Shown: piece after piece, positions 24,519 through 32,247 of the stretch
Position numbering within the stretch: position 1 is the stretch's first letter
Layout: each line of letters starts with the position of its first letter
Origin: an uncultured Verrucomicrobiota bacterium
GTDB lineage: Bacteria > Verrucomicrobiota > Kiritimatiellia > CAIQIC01 > Lenti-01
Length of the DNA stretch: 34,663 nt
Assembly (NCBI GenBank): GCA_938003985.1
Contig: CALKWZ010000079.1
Location: 1-34,663 of the forward strand
Reading direction: 5' to 3'
The notes under the pieces: generated by a model
What the model saw: only the letters and a program-made list of their open reading frames with translations
Told to the model about the DNA's origin: nothing
Databases searched by the model: none
Position numbers and translations under genes: made by a program

Positions 24519-26642
24519 TCACGGCGCGAGGGCGGCGGCGTCCCGCAGCAGGCCGAGGAACTCGCGCCGGTGGCCGTCGGGATCCGCGCCGACGGCGGCC
24601 GCCGCCCAGGCGGCGACGTCGCCGAAGCGGAGGTCCATGACGGACGGCTCGCCGCGCAGCAGCAAGCCGGCGGTGGCCACGCCCGCGGCGAAGCGGAAGT
24701 CGGCCGAGGCGTCGGCGAAGGGGGCCGTGGAACCGATGAAGGGCACTTCGATTTTTTCGCTCCGGTCCGCCTTGGGCAGCTTGTAGCGCAACTTGACCGT
24801 CAGCCACTCGGGATTGTCGTTCGCGCGTTCCCGCGGCGCCGCCGGCTCTTTCGCAACGGGCTGGTACTTGAGCGGATCGACGCCCGGAGCGGACTCGACG
24901 CCGACGGGGACGACCTCGTAGAAGGCCGTGACGGCGTGGCCCGCGCCGAGTTCGCCGGCGTCCTTCTTGTCGTCGTTGAAGTCTTCCTTGGCCAGCAGGC
25001 GGTTCTCGTAGCCGATGAGCCGATAGGCAGAAACCTGGGCGGGATTGAACTCGATCTGGAGCTTCACGTCCTTGGCGATGGCGAAAAGCGTGCCGGCGGC
25101 CTGCTCGGCGAGGACCTTGCGCGCTTCGGAGAAGCTGTCGACGTAGGCGTAGTTGCCGTTGCCCTTGTCGGCCAGCGTTTCGAGCCGGTCGTCCTTGTAG
25201 TTGCCCATGCCGAAGCCGAGCACGGTGAGGAAAATGCCCTGCTGCGCGCGGTCGGCGATGAAGCCCGCCAGTTCTTCGGAATCCGTAATGCCGACGTTGA
25301 AATCGCCGTCGGTGCACAGCACGACGCGGTTGTTGCCGTCGGGCAGGAAGTTCCGGCGCGCCTCGTCGTAGGCCAGGCGGATGCCGGCGCCGCCGGCGGT
25401 GCTGCCGCCGGCCTGGAGGTTCTCCACGGCCGCGTCGATCGTCGCCAGATCGCCGGCGGGCGTGGCGGGCAGGACGAGCCCGGCCGCGCCGGCATAGACG
25501 ACCAGGGACACGCGATCCCGCGCGGCGAGCTGGCGGACGAGGAGCCGGATGGATTTCTTCACCAGCGGCAGCTTGTTGTCGGGCGTCATGGAGCCGGACA
25601 CGTCGATCAGGAAAACGAGGTTGCAGGGCGGGCGCGCTTCGGCGTCGAGCGTCTTGCCTTTGAGGGCGATCTTCACGAGCGCGTGGGCGGGGGCCCAGGG
25701 GCACGCCGCGGATTCGACGTGCACGGCGAAGGGCGTTTTGCCCTTGGGCGGGGCGTAGTCGTACGGGAAGTAGTTGATCATTTCCTCCACGCGCACGGCG
25801 TCGGGCGGCGGCAGCTGCCCGGCGCGCAGGAAGCGGCGGATATTCGCGTACGACGCCGTGTCCACGTCGATCGAGAAGGTCGAAAGGGGATCGTTCGCGA
25901 CTTGCTTGAACGTGTTGCCCTGGATCGGGGCGTAGGATTCGGTGTTGTCCGCCGGCGGCGGAGATGGGTAGGGATGCCATTGGCCGCCAAAAACGCCGAT
26001 GCTCGCGGCGCGGCCCGCACCCGACCGGTTCGCCATCTGGCCCGGCGCCAAGCCTTTCATGATGATCGGCGAGATGCGGTCGGAAGCGATTTCAAGTTCC
26101 GCCACGGGTCTTGCCGCGGGCGCGGCGCAGAAATCCTGGACTTCCGGGGATGGCGCCATGTCCCAGTCCACGTCGGGCGGCTTGAGATCTACCAACTCCG
26201 GCAGTTCGGCGGGAGCGAGAAGTTCGTCGAGCTGCTGTTCGTCGACTTCGACCATTTCGCAGGCGATCGAGATGTCCCGCGACTTGGCGAACCGGTTTTC
26301 GAGCAGATGCTTGGCCGCGTTCCAGAGGGCGCCGCCGAACACGAGCGTGACGACGGCGGCGACGGCGGTGAAGCCGGTGAGCCGCAGCCACGGGAAGCGC
26401 AGGAGACGGCCGGCGGGCCGGTCGGCGGCCTGCCGGATGCGCCGGCGCTGGTCGTCGGTGAGACCGATTTCGGGCTCGGCCTGCAATTCCGTTGCGAGTT
26501 GGGCGGCGAGGGCGCGGATTTCCTGCACGGCGGCCTGCGCGGCGGGATCGGTCCGGAGACGGGCTTCGACGGCGGCGCGTTCGGCGGGGGTGCCTTCGCC
26601 GAGGGCGTAGGCGGTCAGTTGGATGTCGGCGGTGGGCTTCAT
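24519..26642 (-). CDS. YfbK-type von Willebrand factor A protein with anti-sigma-like N-terminus
   Basis: The protein has 707 residues. The cytoplasmic N-terminus (1-80) reads like an anti-sigma domain (LTAYALGEGTPAERAAVEAR). A single membrane helix follows at about 88-104 (LTGFTAVAAVVTLVFGG), then a linker, then the YfbK-specific domain (ANDPLSTFSIDVDTASYANI) and the VWA domain. The metal-binding MIDAS site is intact: DVSGS at 347-351, T415 in GGSTAGG and D445 in CTDGDFNVG. A DUF3520-like C-terminal region completes it. AGGAG precedes the ATG. The start is 10 bases downstream of the sigma-factor stop, so the pair forms an operon. It may bind and restrain that sigma factor while sensing the periplasm; this is inference. 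Confidence 0.92.
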   Translation of the reverse strand: MKPTADIQLTAYALGEGTPAERAAVEARLRTDPAAQAAVQEIRALAAQLATELQAEPEIGLTDDQRRRIRQAADRPAGRLLRFPWLRLTGFTAVAAVVTLVFGGALWNAAKHLLENRFAKSRDISIACEMVEVDEQQLDELLAPAELPELVDLKPPDVDWDMAPSPEVQDFCAAPAARPVAELEIASDRISPIIMKGLAPGQMANRSGAGRAASIGVFGGQWHPYPSPPPADNTESYAPIQGNTFKQVANDPLSTFSIDVDTASYANIRRFLRAGQLPPPDAVRVEEMINYFPYDYAPPKGKTPFAVHVESAACPWAPAHALVKIALKGKTLDAEARPPCNLVFLIDVSGSMTPDNKLPLVKKSIRLLVRQLAARDRVSLVVYAGAAGLVLPATPAGDLATIDAAVENLQAGGSTAGGAGIRLAYDEARRNFLPDGNNRVVLCTDGDFNVGITDSEELAGFIADRAQQGIFLTVLGFGMGNYKDDRLETLADKGNGNYAYVDSFSEARKVLAEQAAGTLFAIAKDVKLQIEFNPAQVSAYRLIGYENRLLAKEDFNDDKKDAGELGAGHAVTAFYEVVPVGVESAPGVDPLKYQPVAKEPAAPRERANDNPEWLTVKLRYKLPKADRSEKIEVPFIGSTAPFADASADFRFAAGVATAGLLLRGEPSVMDLRFGDVAAWAAAAVGADPDGHRREFLGLLRDAAALAP

Positions 26643-26652
26643 GGTCGTGCTC

Positions 26653-27177
26653 CTAGAATTGGGCGGCCTGCTGGCGGAGGGTTTGGATGCCGACGTGGAT
26701 GAGGTAGCCGACGTTGGACTCGCTGAGCGCGGTGACGGCGGCGATCTCGCGATAGCTCATCTGGTGCTGGAACTTCAGGCGGATGACTTCGGCCTGGTGG
26801 GCGGGCAGTTCCGCCAGCTTGCGCAGGAGGAGCGAGGCGCTTTCGCGCCGGCCGGCTTCCTCCGCGGGGTCGGGGCCGGGCGCGGGCAGGACGGCGGCGT
26901 GGGCATCGGTGAGCGGTTGCATGGGGCGTTCCTTTCGCAGGAGGTCGATGCAGCGGTTGCGGCACACCCGGAACAGCCACGGCGCGGTGCGGGCCTCCTC
27001 CAGGACGCCGGCGCGGCACAGCCGCAGGAACGTGTCCTGGACGGCGTCGCGGGCGGCGTCGAAGTTGCCGGTCAGCCGGTAGGCGTACTGGCACAGCGGC
27101 CGCTCGTAGCGCGCCACGACGGCTTCGATCCATGGGGCGGGGTCGGTTTTCATCGGTTGTTCCGGGTTGGCGCTCAT
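26653..27177 (-). CDS. ECF-type RNA polymerase sigma factor
   Basis: The 174-residue protein has sigma-70 region 2 (RPLCQYAYRLTGNFDAARDA and VQDTFLRLCR) and region 4 (LPAHQAEVIRLKFQHQMSYR followed by EIAAVTALSESNVGYLIHVG), with the short length and missing regions 1 and 3 of the ECF class. A second ATG at 27153 (MKTDPAPW) is also a plausible start; neither has a strong ribosome binding site. It is the first gene of the minus-strand unit and is divergent from the ankyrin gene, which lies 129 bases away and could be one of its targets. Confidence 0.9.
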   Translation of the reverse strand: MSANPEQPMKTDPAPWIEAVVARYERPLCQYAYRLTGNFDAARDAVQDTFLRLCRAGVLEEARTAPWLFRVCRNRCIDLLRKERPMQPLTDAHAAVLPAPGPDPAEEAGRRESASLLLRKLAELPAHQAEVIRLKFQHQMSYREIAAVTALSESNVGYLIHVGIQTLRQQAAQF

Positions 27178-27306
27178 TTGGAATTCAGGCGATGCATGTC
27201 GGACCTCGCCATGTTAACGGATGGCCGGCCGGTTTATTAGAAAATATTGGCCCAAATCCCGGAAACGGGCTACTCTCGGGCATCCTATCCGTCCGAAAGG
27301 TCGTTC
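27178..27306. promoter_or_regulatory. Divergent promoter region, sigma factor and ankyrin gene
   Basis: These 129 bases must carry promoters in both directions. An AT-rich core at 27231-27249 (GTTTATTAGAAAATATTGG) contrasts with the GC-rich surroundings and is the most likely promoter area. Toward the ankyrin gene, TTGGCC and TACTCT are spaced 18 bases apart but match the consensus poorly. No operator is evident. Confidence 0.35.
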
Positions 27307-30300
27307 ATGAGCCGTTTTGCCGCCAAAAATGCCATTTTTAGCCGTTTTTTGCCGATTTTCATCCTGGGATGGGCCGTTTTCGCGCTGCAAAAGCCGGCGC
27401 AGGCCGCGGAAGAGGGCGCCGGCGTCATCCGGGGCATCGCGGTGGACGAACAGGGCGTGCGCGTGCCTCATGCCATCGTTTGCATAAAAGGGGGCGATCC
27501 GGATTCTCCATTTTTCCGCTCCAACGACCGGAAGAAAGGGGAGTCTCCGTTGCCGCCGGAGATCGATTTTGAATTTTCGGGCTTGAAGGCCGGCACCTAC
27601 GAACTGTCCGGCGTCGGCGAACAGCCCAACCCGGTGGTCGTTGAATTGACCGCGGGGCAGATGATCCGGGGAGAGGTTCGGGTTCCGATCGACCGCAAGA
27701 TGGATTTGATCCAGCGGACGTGGTTTGCCGTCCTGCACGACCAGCCCGATCGGGTGCGGGAACTGTTGGCGGCCGGGGTCGATCCGAATTACACGAACCA
27801 ACGGCACACCTTGCTGACGTTGGCCGCCGCCCATGCCGGGCTGGAGGTGGTTCGCCTGTTGGTGGAGGCCGGGGCCGAAGTCGACTTCACGCCGGACCCG
27901 GATGAACGGGACGAGATGAGGAAGCCGAGTCCGTTGTACGCCTTGTCCATCGGATTGACGCCCTATGAACACGCCCTCTGGAACGGAAAATCGGACATGG
28001 CCGAATACCTGTTGGCGCAGGGCGTCTCCACGAACGACTTGATCCGACCGCCGCCCGGCCTGATCCGCGGGTCCGTCGTCGATGAAGACGGGCAGCCGCT
28101 CGAAGAGCTGAAGATCACGCTGGACCCGGTGGCCGAACCGGGACAAGTCTTCGAATCCAGGAGGGCCAGGAGCAAAACGGCCTATTCCGATGCTCGGGGA
28201 AACTATGTTTTTCCAGCATTGGAAGTCGGCACCTGGGACCTCCGCGTTCCGCAGATGGCGGCCCAGCCGGCGGAGAGGATCGAGTTGACGGCGGACGCGC
28301 CCCTGAAGCAGTTGCCGCCGCTGAGCATTCCCCCCAGAGTCGTCTACACGCAAAAACTGCTGGGCTATTCGCTCACGTCGTACTCGCCGGAAGAACTTCA
28401 GTCGCTGCTGGACAACGGAGCGGACATCCACTGCGCGGACGGCGATGGGAGCACCCCGCTCATGCGGCTGGCCGGCTGGGGCAAGCTTGACGGCGTCCGG
28501 GTCCTGGTAAAGGCGGGCGCCGACCTAGATGCGGAAGACAAGAGTGGCCTGACGGCGATCGACCATGCCACGCAGCAGGAACGGCCGGACATCATCTCGT
28601 ATCTGCTGGAACAGGGCGCCCGGCCCAGCAATGAAGTCCCGCCGCCGCCGGGCCGCATCGGCGGCGTCCTGCTGGACGAGCAGGACCGGCCGTTGCCGTT
28701 CATTCCCCTGCAATGCACGGCCGGGGCAAAGGCCAAACTGCAGGATCCAATGGCATTCACGGGATTCGACGGCCGTTTTTCCTTCATCCGGCTGGAATCC
28801 GGCGATTACGACGTCCGGCTGTTTTCCGCGCCCGAAATCTTGCTGTCGGTCACGCTGGACGCGCCGGATTTCGCCGTCACGAACGCGGTGCTCCGCTGCG
28901 CGCGCGCCGCAGCGGTCGATCTGGCGCTGGGGCTCCACCTCCAGGTGGATTCGCCGTACCTCGCGGACGTGCTGAAAGCCGGGGCCGACCCCAACCGCAC
29001 CAATGCCCTCGGACAGACGGCGCTGACGATCGCGACGGAAAACGGATACCCCAAGGCGGTCCAGGCGTTGCTGGACGCCGGCGCCAACATGGACGCGACG
29101 GACCCGGAAGGCGATACCGTCTTGCATCTGGCCTGCCGGCGGGGCGACGCGAAAATCGCCGCGCGGCTGATCGCGGCCGGCGCGAAACTGGATGCGACCA
29201 ACCGGGCCGGCCGCACCCCGCTGGACGTCGCCGTTTGGGAGGGCCGCGAGGAAGTGGTCCAACAACTGCGCGCGCTTGGTGCGCCCGGCTCCGTGGCGGA
29301 ATCCAAGGCGCTGGGCGCCCTGAGCGGCACGGTACTGGACGAGACCGGCGCGCCCGTGGTGCATGCGTCGGTGCTGTGCACTCTGGCCGGCGACGAAATC
29401 GAGGGTCGCTATGGCGACATGACCGACCGGGCTGGCCGCTATCGCGTCGGTCGATTGCCGCTCGGCACGTACGAAGTTCGAATCGGATATGGCACCGAGG
29501 AACGAAAAACGGTCGTGCTCTCCAATCGCGACGAAACGGTGGAAGGCGTGGATTTCCGCAGGCCGGGGCCAGGCGACGCCGATGGGAAATTGCTGAATGA
29601 CAGCTCCTCGCGGGACGGGTCCATCGCCCCGTTGCTCAAGCAGGGGGCGGATCCGAACGCGCGGGATCCGAAATTCGGCCATACGGCGCTGCATCGGGCG
29701 GTGTCCGAACCGCAACCCATCGACGTCCAGGCTTTGCTGAACGCCGGAGCGGACGTCGATGCGACGAACCGCTGGGGCCAGACGGCCCTCATGATCGCCG
29801 CCGAGAAGGGGCAGTCCGGCAACGTCGATCTGTTGCTGAAGGCGGGGGCGGACGTCGATCGGATCGACGATGACGGATGTTCCGCGCTGCATCTGGCCTG
29901 CAAGAACGGCAACCGCAACGCGGTGAAACGGCTGGTCGCGGCCGGCGCCGATTTGGCGCAGACCAACCGCTGGGGCCGGACGCCGCTGGACGAGGCCGTG
30001 TGGGAAAACCGTCCGGAAGTAGCCAAAGCGTTGCGCGCCGCGGGCGCGCCGGGCACGCTGACCGCGCCCCAGCCCGACGGGACCATCCGCGGCATCGTCG
30101 TGGACGAGGAGGGCGCCCCGTTGCGGAACATCGTCTTCCATGTCCAGCGGCAGGCGGGCGGCACGAACGACTCGGGCGGGCACATGGAATTGCGAACGGG
30201 AGCGGATGGTTCGTTCAGGATAAGCGGGGTGACGGCCGGGCGCTATCGTTTCGCTTCGGTTTCGCGGCTGGACGATCCCGTGGTCGTGTGTCTGACGAAC

Positions 30301-30999
30301 GACTGGGACGCGCAAACCGACGTGCGCGTGCCGCTGTCGCGCCGGTGCGTGCAGGAGGCGGCCCTGCATGCGGCGGTCGCCGACGACGATCCAGAAGCCG
30401 CGGAGCGCGCGCTGGCGGAGGGCGCCGATCCCTGCGCCGTCGACAGCGACAACGCGAGCCTGCTCGAAATGGCGCTGAACCAGTGGGCCACCAACGTCGT
30501 GCCGGTCCTGCTGGCGCACGGCGCCGACCTGAACGCGCCCGGAGCCGACGGCCTCACGCCGCTGCGCCGCGCCGCGCGCAATTGGCTGAGCTGGAAAATC
30601 CCCTACCTGCTGCGCCTGGACGCGGCGGTCCGGCCGGAAGAGGGCGGGAGCCCGCTGTTGCTGCTAGACGTCGTCCGGCGCGAACCCGGCGAAGACGAAA
30701 AGATGCAGGAGTTCCGCCGGCTCCGTATCGCCTGGTGCGCCAAGTCGGCGCGGCTGCTGATCGCCGCGGGAGCCGATCTCGGCGTGCGGGACGAAAACGG
30801 GATGACGCCGCTGCACCATGCCGCGCTGAACGGCTACGCGGAGTGCGCGAAGGTCCTGATGAACGCGCATATCGACGAGGGTGCCACGAACGCCGCCGGC
30901 CAGACCGCGCTGGATCTGGCCGTGGCCGCCGGGCAGGACGAGGTTGCCGTCGTTCTGCGGCGCGGCGCGCCCGCCGAACCGCCGCCCGCCGCGCCCTGA
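27307..30999 (+). CDS. Secreted protein alternating beta-sandwich and ankyrin blocks
   Basis: With the ATG at 27307 (GAAAGG upstream) the protein has 1230 residues. It begins with a signal peptide, MSRFAAKNAIFSRFLPIFIL and then GWAVFALQKPAQA, so it is exported. The rest alternates two kinds of module five times. One is a carboxypeptidase-regulatory-like beta-sandwich introduced by GxIRGxVVDExGxPL (from about residues 38, 250, 447, 668 and 925). The other is ankyrin repeats (about 131-245, 345-440, 535-660, 760-915 and 1015-1220) with motifs such as GQTALMIAAEKG and LLKAGADVD. The third and fourth blocks are clearly duplicated (LHLACRRGD and LHLACKNGN, then TPLDVAVWEG and TPLDEAVWEN). No transmembrane or sorting signal follows. 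It may be periplasmic or surface-located and bind proteins. Its function is unknown. Confidence 0.9.
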   Translation: MSRFAAKNAIFSRFLPIFILGWAVFALQKPAQAAEEGAGVIRGIAVDEQGVRVPHAIVCIKGGDPDSPFFRSNDRKKGESPLPPEIDFEFSGLKAGTYELSGVGEQPNPVVVELTAGQMIRGEVRVPIDRKMDLIQRTWFAVLHDQPDRVRELLAAGVDPNYTNQRHTLLTLAAAHAGLEVVRLLVEAGAEVDFTPDPDERDEMRKPSPLYALSIGLTPYEHALWNGKSDMAEYLLAQGVSTNDLIRPPPGLIRGSVVDEDGQPLEELKITLDPVAEPGQVFESRRARSKTAYSDARGNYVFPALEVGTWDLRVPQMAAQPAERIELTADAPLKQLPPLSIPPRVVYTQKLLGYSLTSYSPEELQSLLDNGADIHCADGDGSTPLMRLAGWGKLDGVRVLVKAGADLDAEDKSGLTAIDHATQQERPDIISYLLEQGARPSNEVPPPPGRIGGVLLDEQDRPLPFIPLQCTAGAKAKLQDPMAFTGFDGRFSFIRLESGDYDVRLFSAPEILLSVTLDAPDFAVTNAVLRCARAAAVDLALGLHLQVDSPYLADVLKAGADPNRTNALGQTALTIATENGYPKAVQALLDAGANMDATDPEGDTVLHLACRRGDAKIAARLIAAGAKLDATNRAGRTPLDVAVWEGREEVVQQLRALGAPGSVAESKALGALSGTVLDETGAPVVHASVLCTLAGDEIEGRYGDMTDRAGRYRVGRLPLGTYEVRIGYGTEERKTVVLSNRDETVEGVDFRRPGPGDADGKLLNDSSSRDGSIAPLLKQGADPNARDPKFGHTALHRAVSEPQPIDVQALLNAGADVDATNRWGQTALMIAAEKGQSGNVDLLLKAGADVDRIDDDGCSALHLACKNGNRNAVKRLVAAGADLAQTNRWGRTPLDEAVWENRPEVAKALRAAGAPGTLTAPQPDGTIRGIVVDEEGAPLRNIVFHVQRQAGGTNDSGGHMELRTGADGSFRISGVTAGRYRFASVSRLDDPVVVCLTNDWDAQTDVRVPLSRRCVQEAALHAAVADDDPEAAERALAEGADPCAVDSDNASLLEMALNQWATNVVPVLLAHGADLNAPGADGLTPLRRAARNWLSWKIPYLLRLDAAVRPEEGGSPLLLLDVVRREPGEDEKMQEFRRLRIAWCAKSARLLIAAGADLGVRDENGMTPLHHAALNGYAECAKVLMNAHIDEGATNAAGQTALDLAVAAGQDEVAVVLRRGAPAEPPPAAP

Positions 31000-31015
31000 C
31001 CGCCGCTGGGGGCAA

Positions 31016-31096
31016 TTTTACGTAGAACGTAAAAACTTTGCGCGGGATTTACGTAGAACGTAAAAACTTTGCCGAAAAATTACGTAGTACGTAAAA
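31016..31096. repeat. Palindromic repeat cluster 2 (three ACGT-N3-ACGT units)
   Basis: Three further units of the palindrome seen at 127-212 occur at 31016-31035, 31048-31066 and 31080-31096, with centres AGA, AGA and AGT. The first two are followed by CTTTG. Left arms are shortened to TTTT, TTT and TT, so the palindrome is partly decayed. The spacing of 32 bases matches cluster 1. It lies between the ankyrin gene stop (30999) and the next start (31124). Confidence 0.9.
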
Positions 31097-31123
31097 CGGG
31101 GCAAACGGGTAGGATGGGCGGGC

Positions 31124-32113
31124 ATGCAGGCGGTCATCCATTTCTTTTCGGGGACGGGGAACACGGCGCGGGCGGTCGGGATCGTCGCGGCGCGGCTGGA
31201 GGCGGCGGGCTGGGAGGTCGCCCGCCGCGCCATCGCCGGCGGCGCGGCGCCGCCGGCGGGGATTCCGGACCTGACGGTGGTGGCGTTTCCGGTCTGGGCC
31301 TGGGCGCCGCCGCATTTCGTCGTGGAGTACGTCCGGCGCCTGCCGAAAGCGCAGGGGGCGCACGCGGCGGTGCTGGCGACCTGCGGCGGCTTCGGCGCGC
31401 AGGGCGTCGGGGAAACGGAACGCGCGCTGCGGCGGCGCGGCTATGCCGTCGTCGCCAGCGGCGAGGCGGTGTATCCCGACAACTTCCTGCTGGCGGTGAA
31501 TCCGCCGACGGGAACCGAGTTGGAGGACGCCTTGGCCGAGGGCGATCAGGCTGTACAGATGTTTATAAACAACTGTACGTCGGAAAACCCGGCGCGGTTC
31601 CGTTGCGGGTGGGGGCACGTGCTCTGGTCGTGGCCGATCGCGCGGCTGTTCCGGACGTGCGGGCGGCGGTTCCTCGGCAAGTTCTTCGTCGCGGACGACC
31701 GTTGCACGGCGTGCGGGCAGTGCGCGGCGACCTGCCCGGTGCGGGCGATCCGGATGGCGGGCGCGCCGGCCCGGCCGCGGTGGGGCGCGGCCTGCGCCGG
31801 CTGCTACCGCTGCATCAACCTGTGCCCGGCGCGGGCCATCCAAATCTCGATCGCGCGGCTGGCGATCCATCTGGGCGTGAATCTGGGGCTGACGGTCGGG
31901 TGGTTGTGGGCCATTGGCTGGGGGCCGGGACGGTTGCCGCTGAATGCGGCGGCGGCCACGGCGGCCTTCGCCGCGCTGACGGTTCTCCAGCTGACGGCGC
32001 TGGACGGCCTGCTGCGCGGACTGGAGCGCCGGCCGGCGTTGCGCCGGTTGCTCGCGGCCAGCTACACGAAATCGTTCGGCCGCTACCGCGCGCCGGGCTT
32101 TCGGCCGGAATAG
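31124..32113 (+). CDS. EFR1 family flavodoxin-ferredoxin protein
   Basis: The 329-residue protein fuses an N-terminal flavodoxin domain, with FMN phosphate loop SGTGNT (9-14), to two [4Fe-4S] clusters. The first cluster motif is CTACGQCAATCP (C194, C197, C200, C204) and the second CAGCYRCINLCP (C224, C227, C230, C234). The C-terminus carries hydrophobic stretches at about 250-265 and 275-295, perhaps membrane-associated. The EFR1 family is thought to pass electrons from a flavin to iron-sulfur clusters; partner and substrate are unknown. A near-perfect 26-base palindrome interrupts the GC-rich coding region at residues 144-152, in the linker between the two domains. Confidence 0.9.
   Translation: MQAVIHFFSGTGNTARAVGIVAARLEAAGWEVARRAIAGGAAPPAGIPDLTVVAFPVWAWAPPHFVVEYVRRLPKAQGAHAAVLATCGGFGAQGVGETERALRRRGYAVVASGEAVYPDNFLLAVNPPTGTELEDALAEGDQAVQMFINNCTSENPARFRCGWGHVLWSWPIARLFRTCGRRFLGKFFVADDRCTACGQCAATCPVRAIRMAGAPARPRWGAACAGCYRCINLCPARAIQISIARLAIHLGVNLGLTVGWLWAIGWGPGRLPLNAAAATAAFAALTVLQLTALDGLLRGLERRPALRRLLAASYTKSFGRYRAPGFRPE
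31553..31578. repeat. 26-base near-perfect palindrome inside the EFR1 gene
   Basis: GTACAG-A-TGTTTATAAACA-A-CTGTAC: the inner 12 bases are a perfect palindrome and the outer six-base arms are reverse complements, with one mismatched pair between them, so 24 of 26 bases fit. It is strongly AT-rich in a GC-rich gene and encodes part of the domain linker (VQMFINNC). It could be an operator or a small inserted element. Confidence 0.8.
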
Positions 32114-32134
32114 CCGGTTTCCGGCGTCCCTTTT
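32104..32134 (+). terminator. Possible weak terminator after the EFR1 gene
   Basis: GCCGGAA (32104-32110) pairs with TTCCGGC (32119-32125) around an 8-base loop and is followed a few bases later by TTTT (32131-32134). The hairpin overlaps the stop codon. The short T-run and gap make it a weak candidate. Confidence 0.35.
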
Positions 32135-32247
32135 GCGCTTGCTTCGGTTCTCGGGGCGGAGCGACAATGATTGGCAAGAACCGGTGGCTGCACGAATTTC
32201 CGGATGGCGGCGACCGCGATCCAAAGCGGTCGGCAAGGAGCAGGGCG

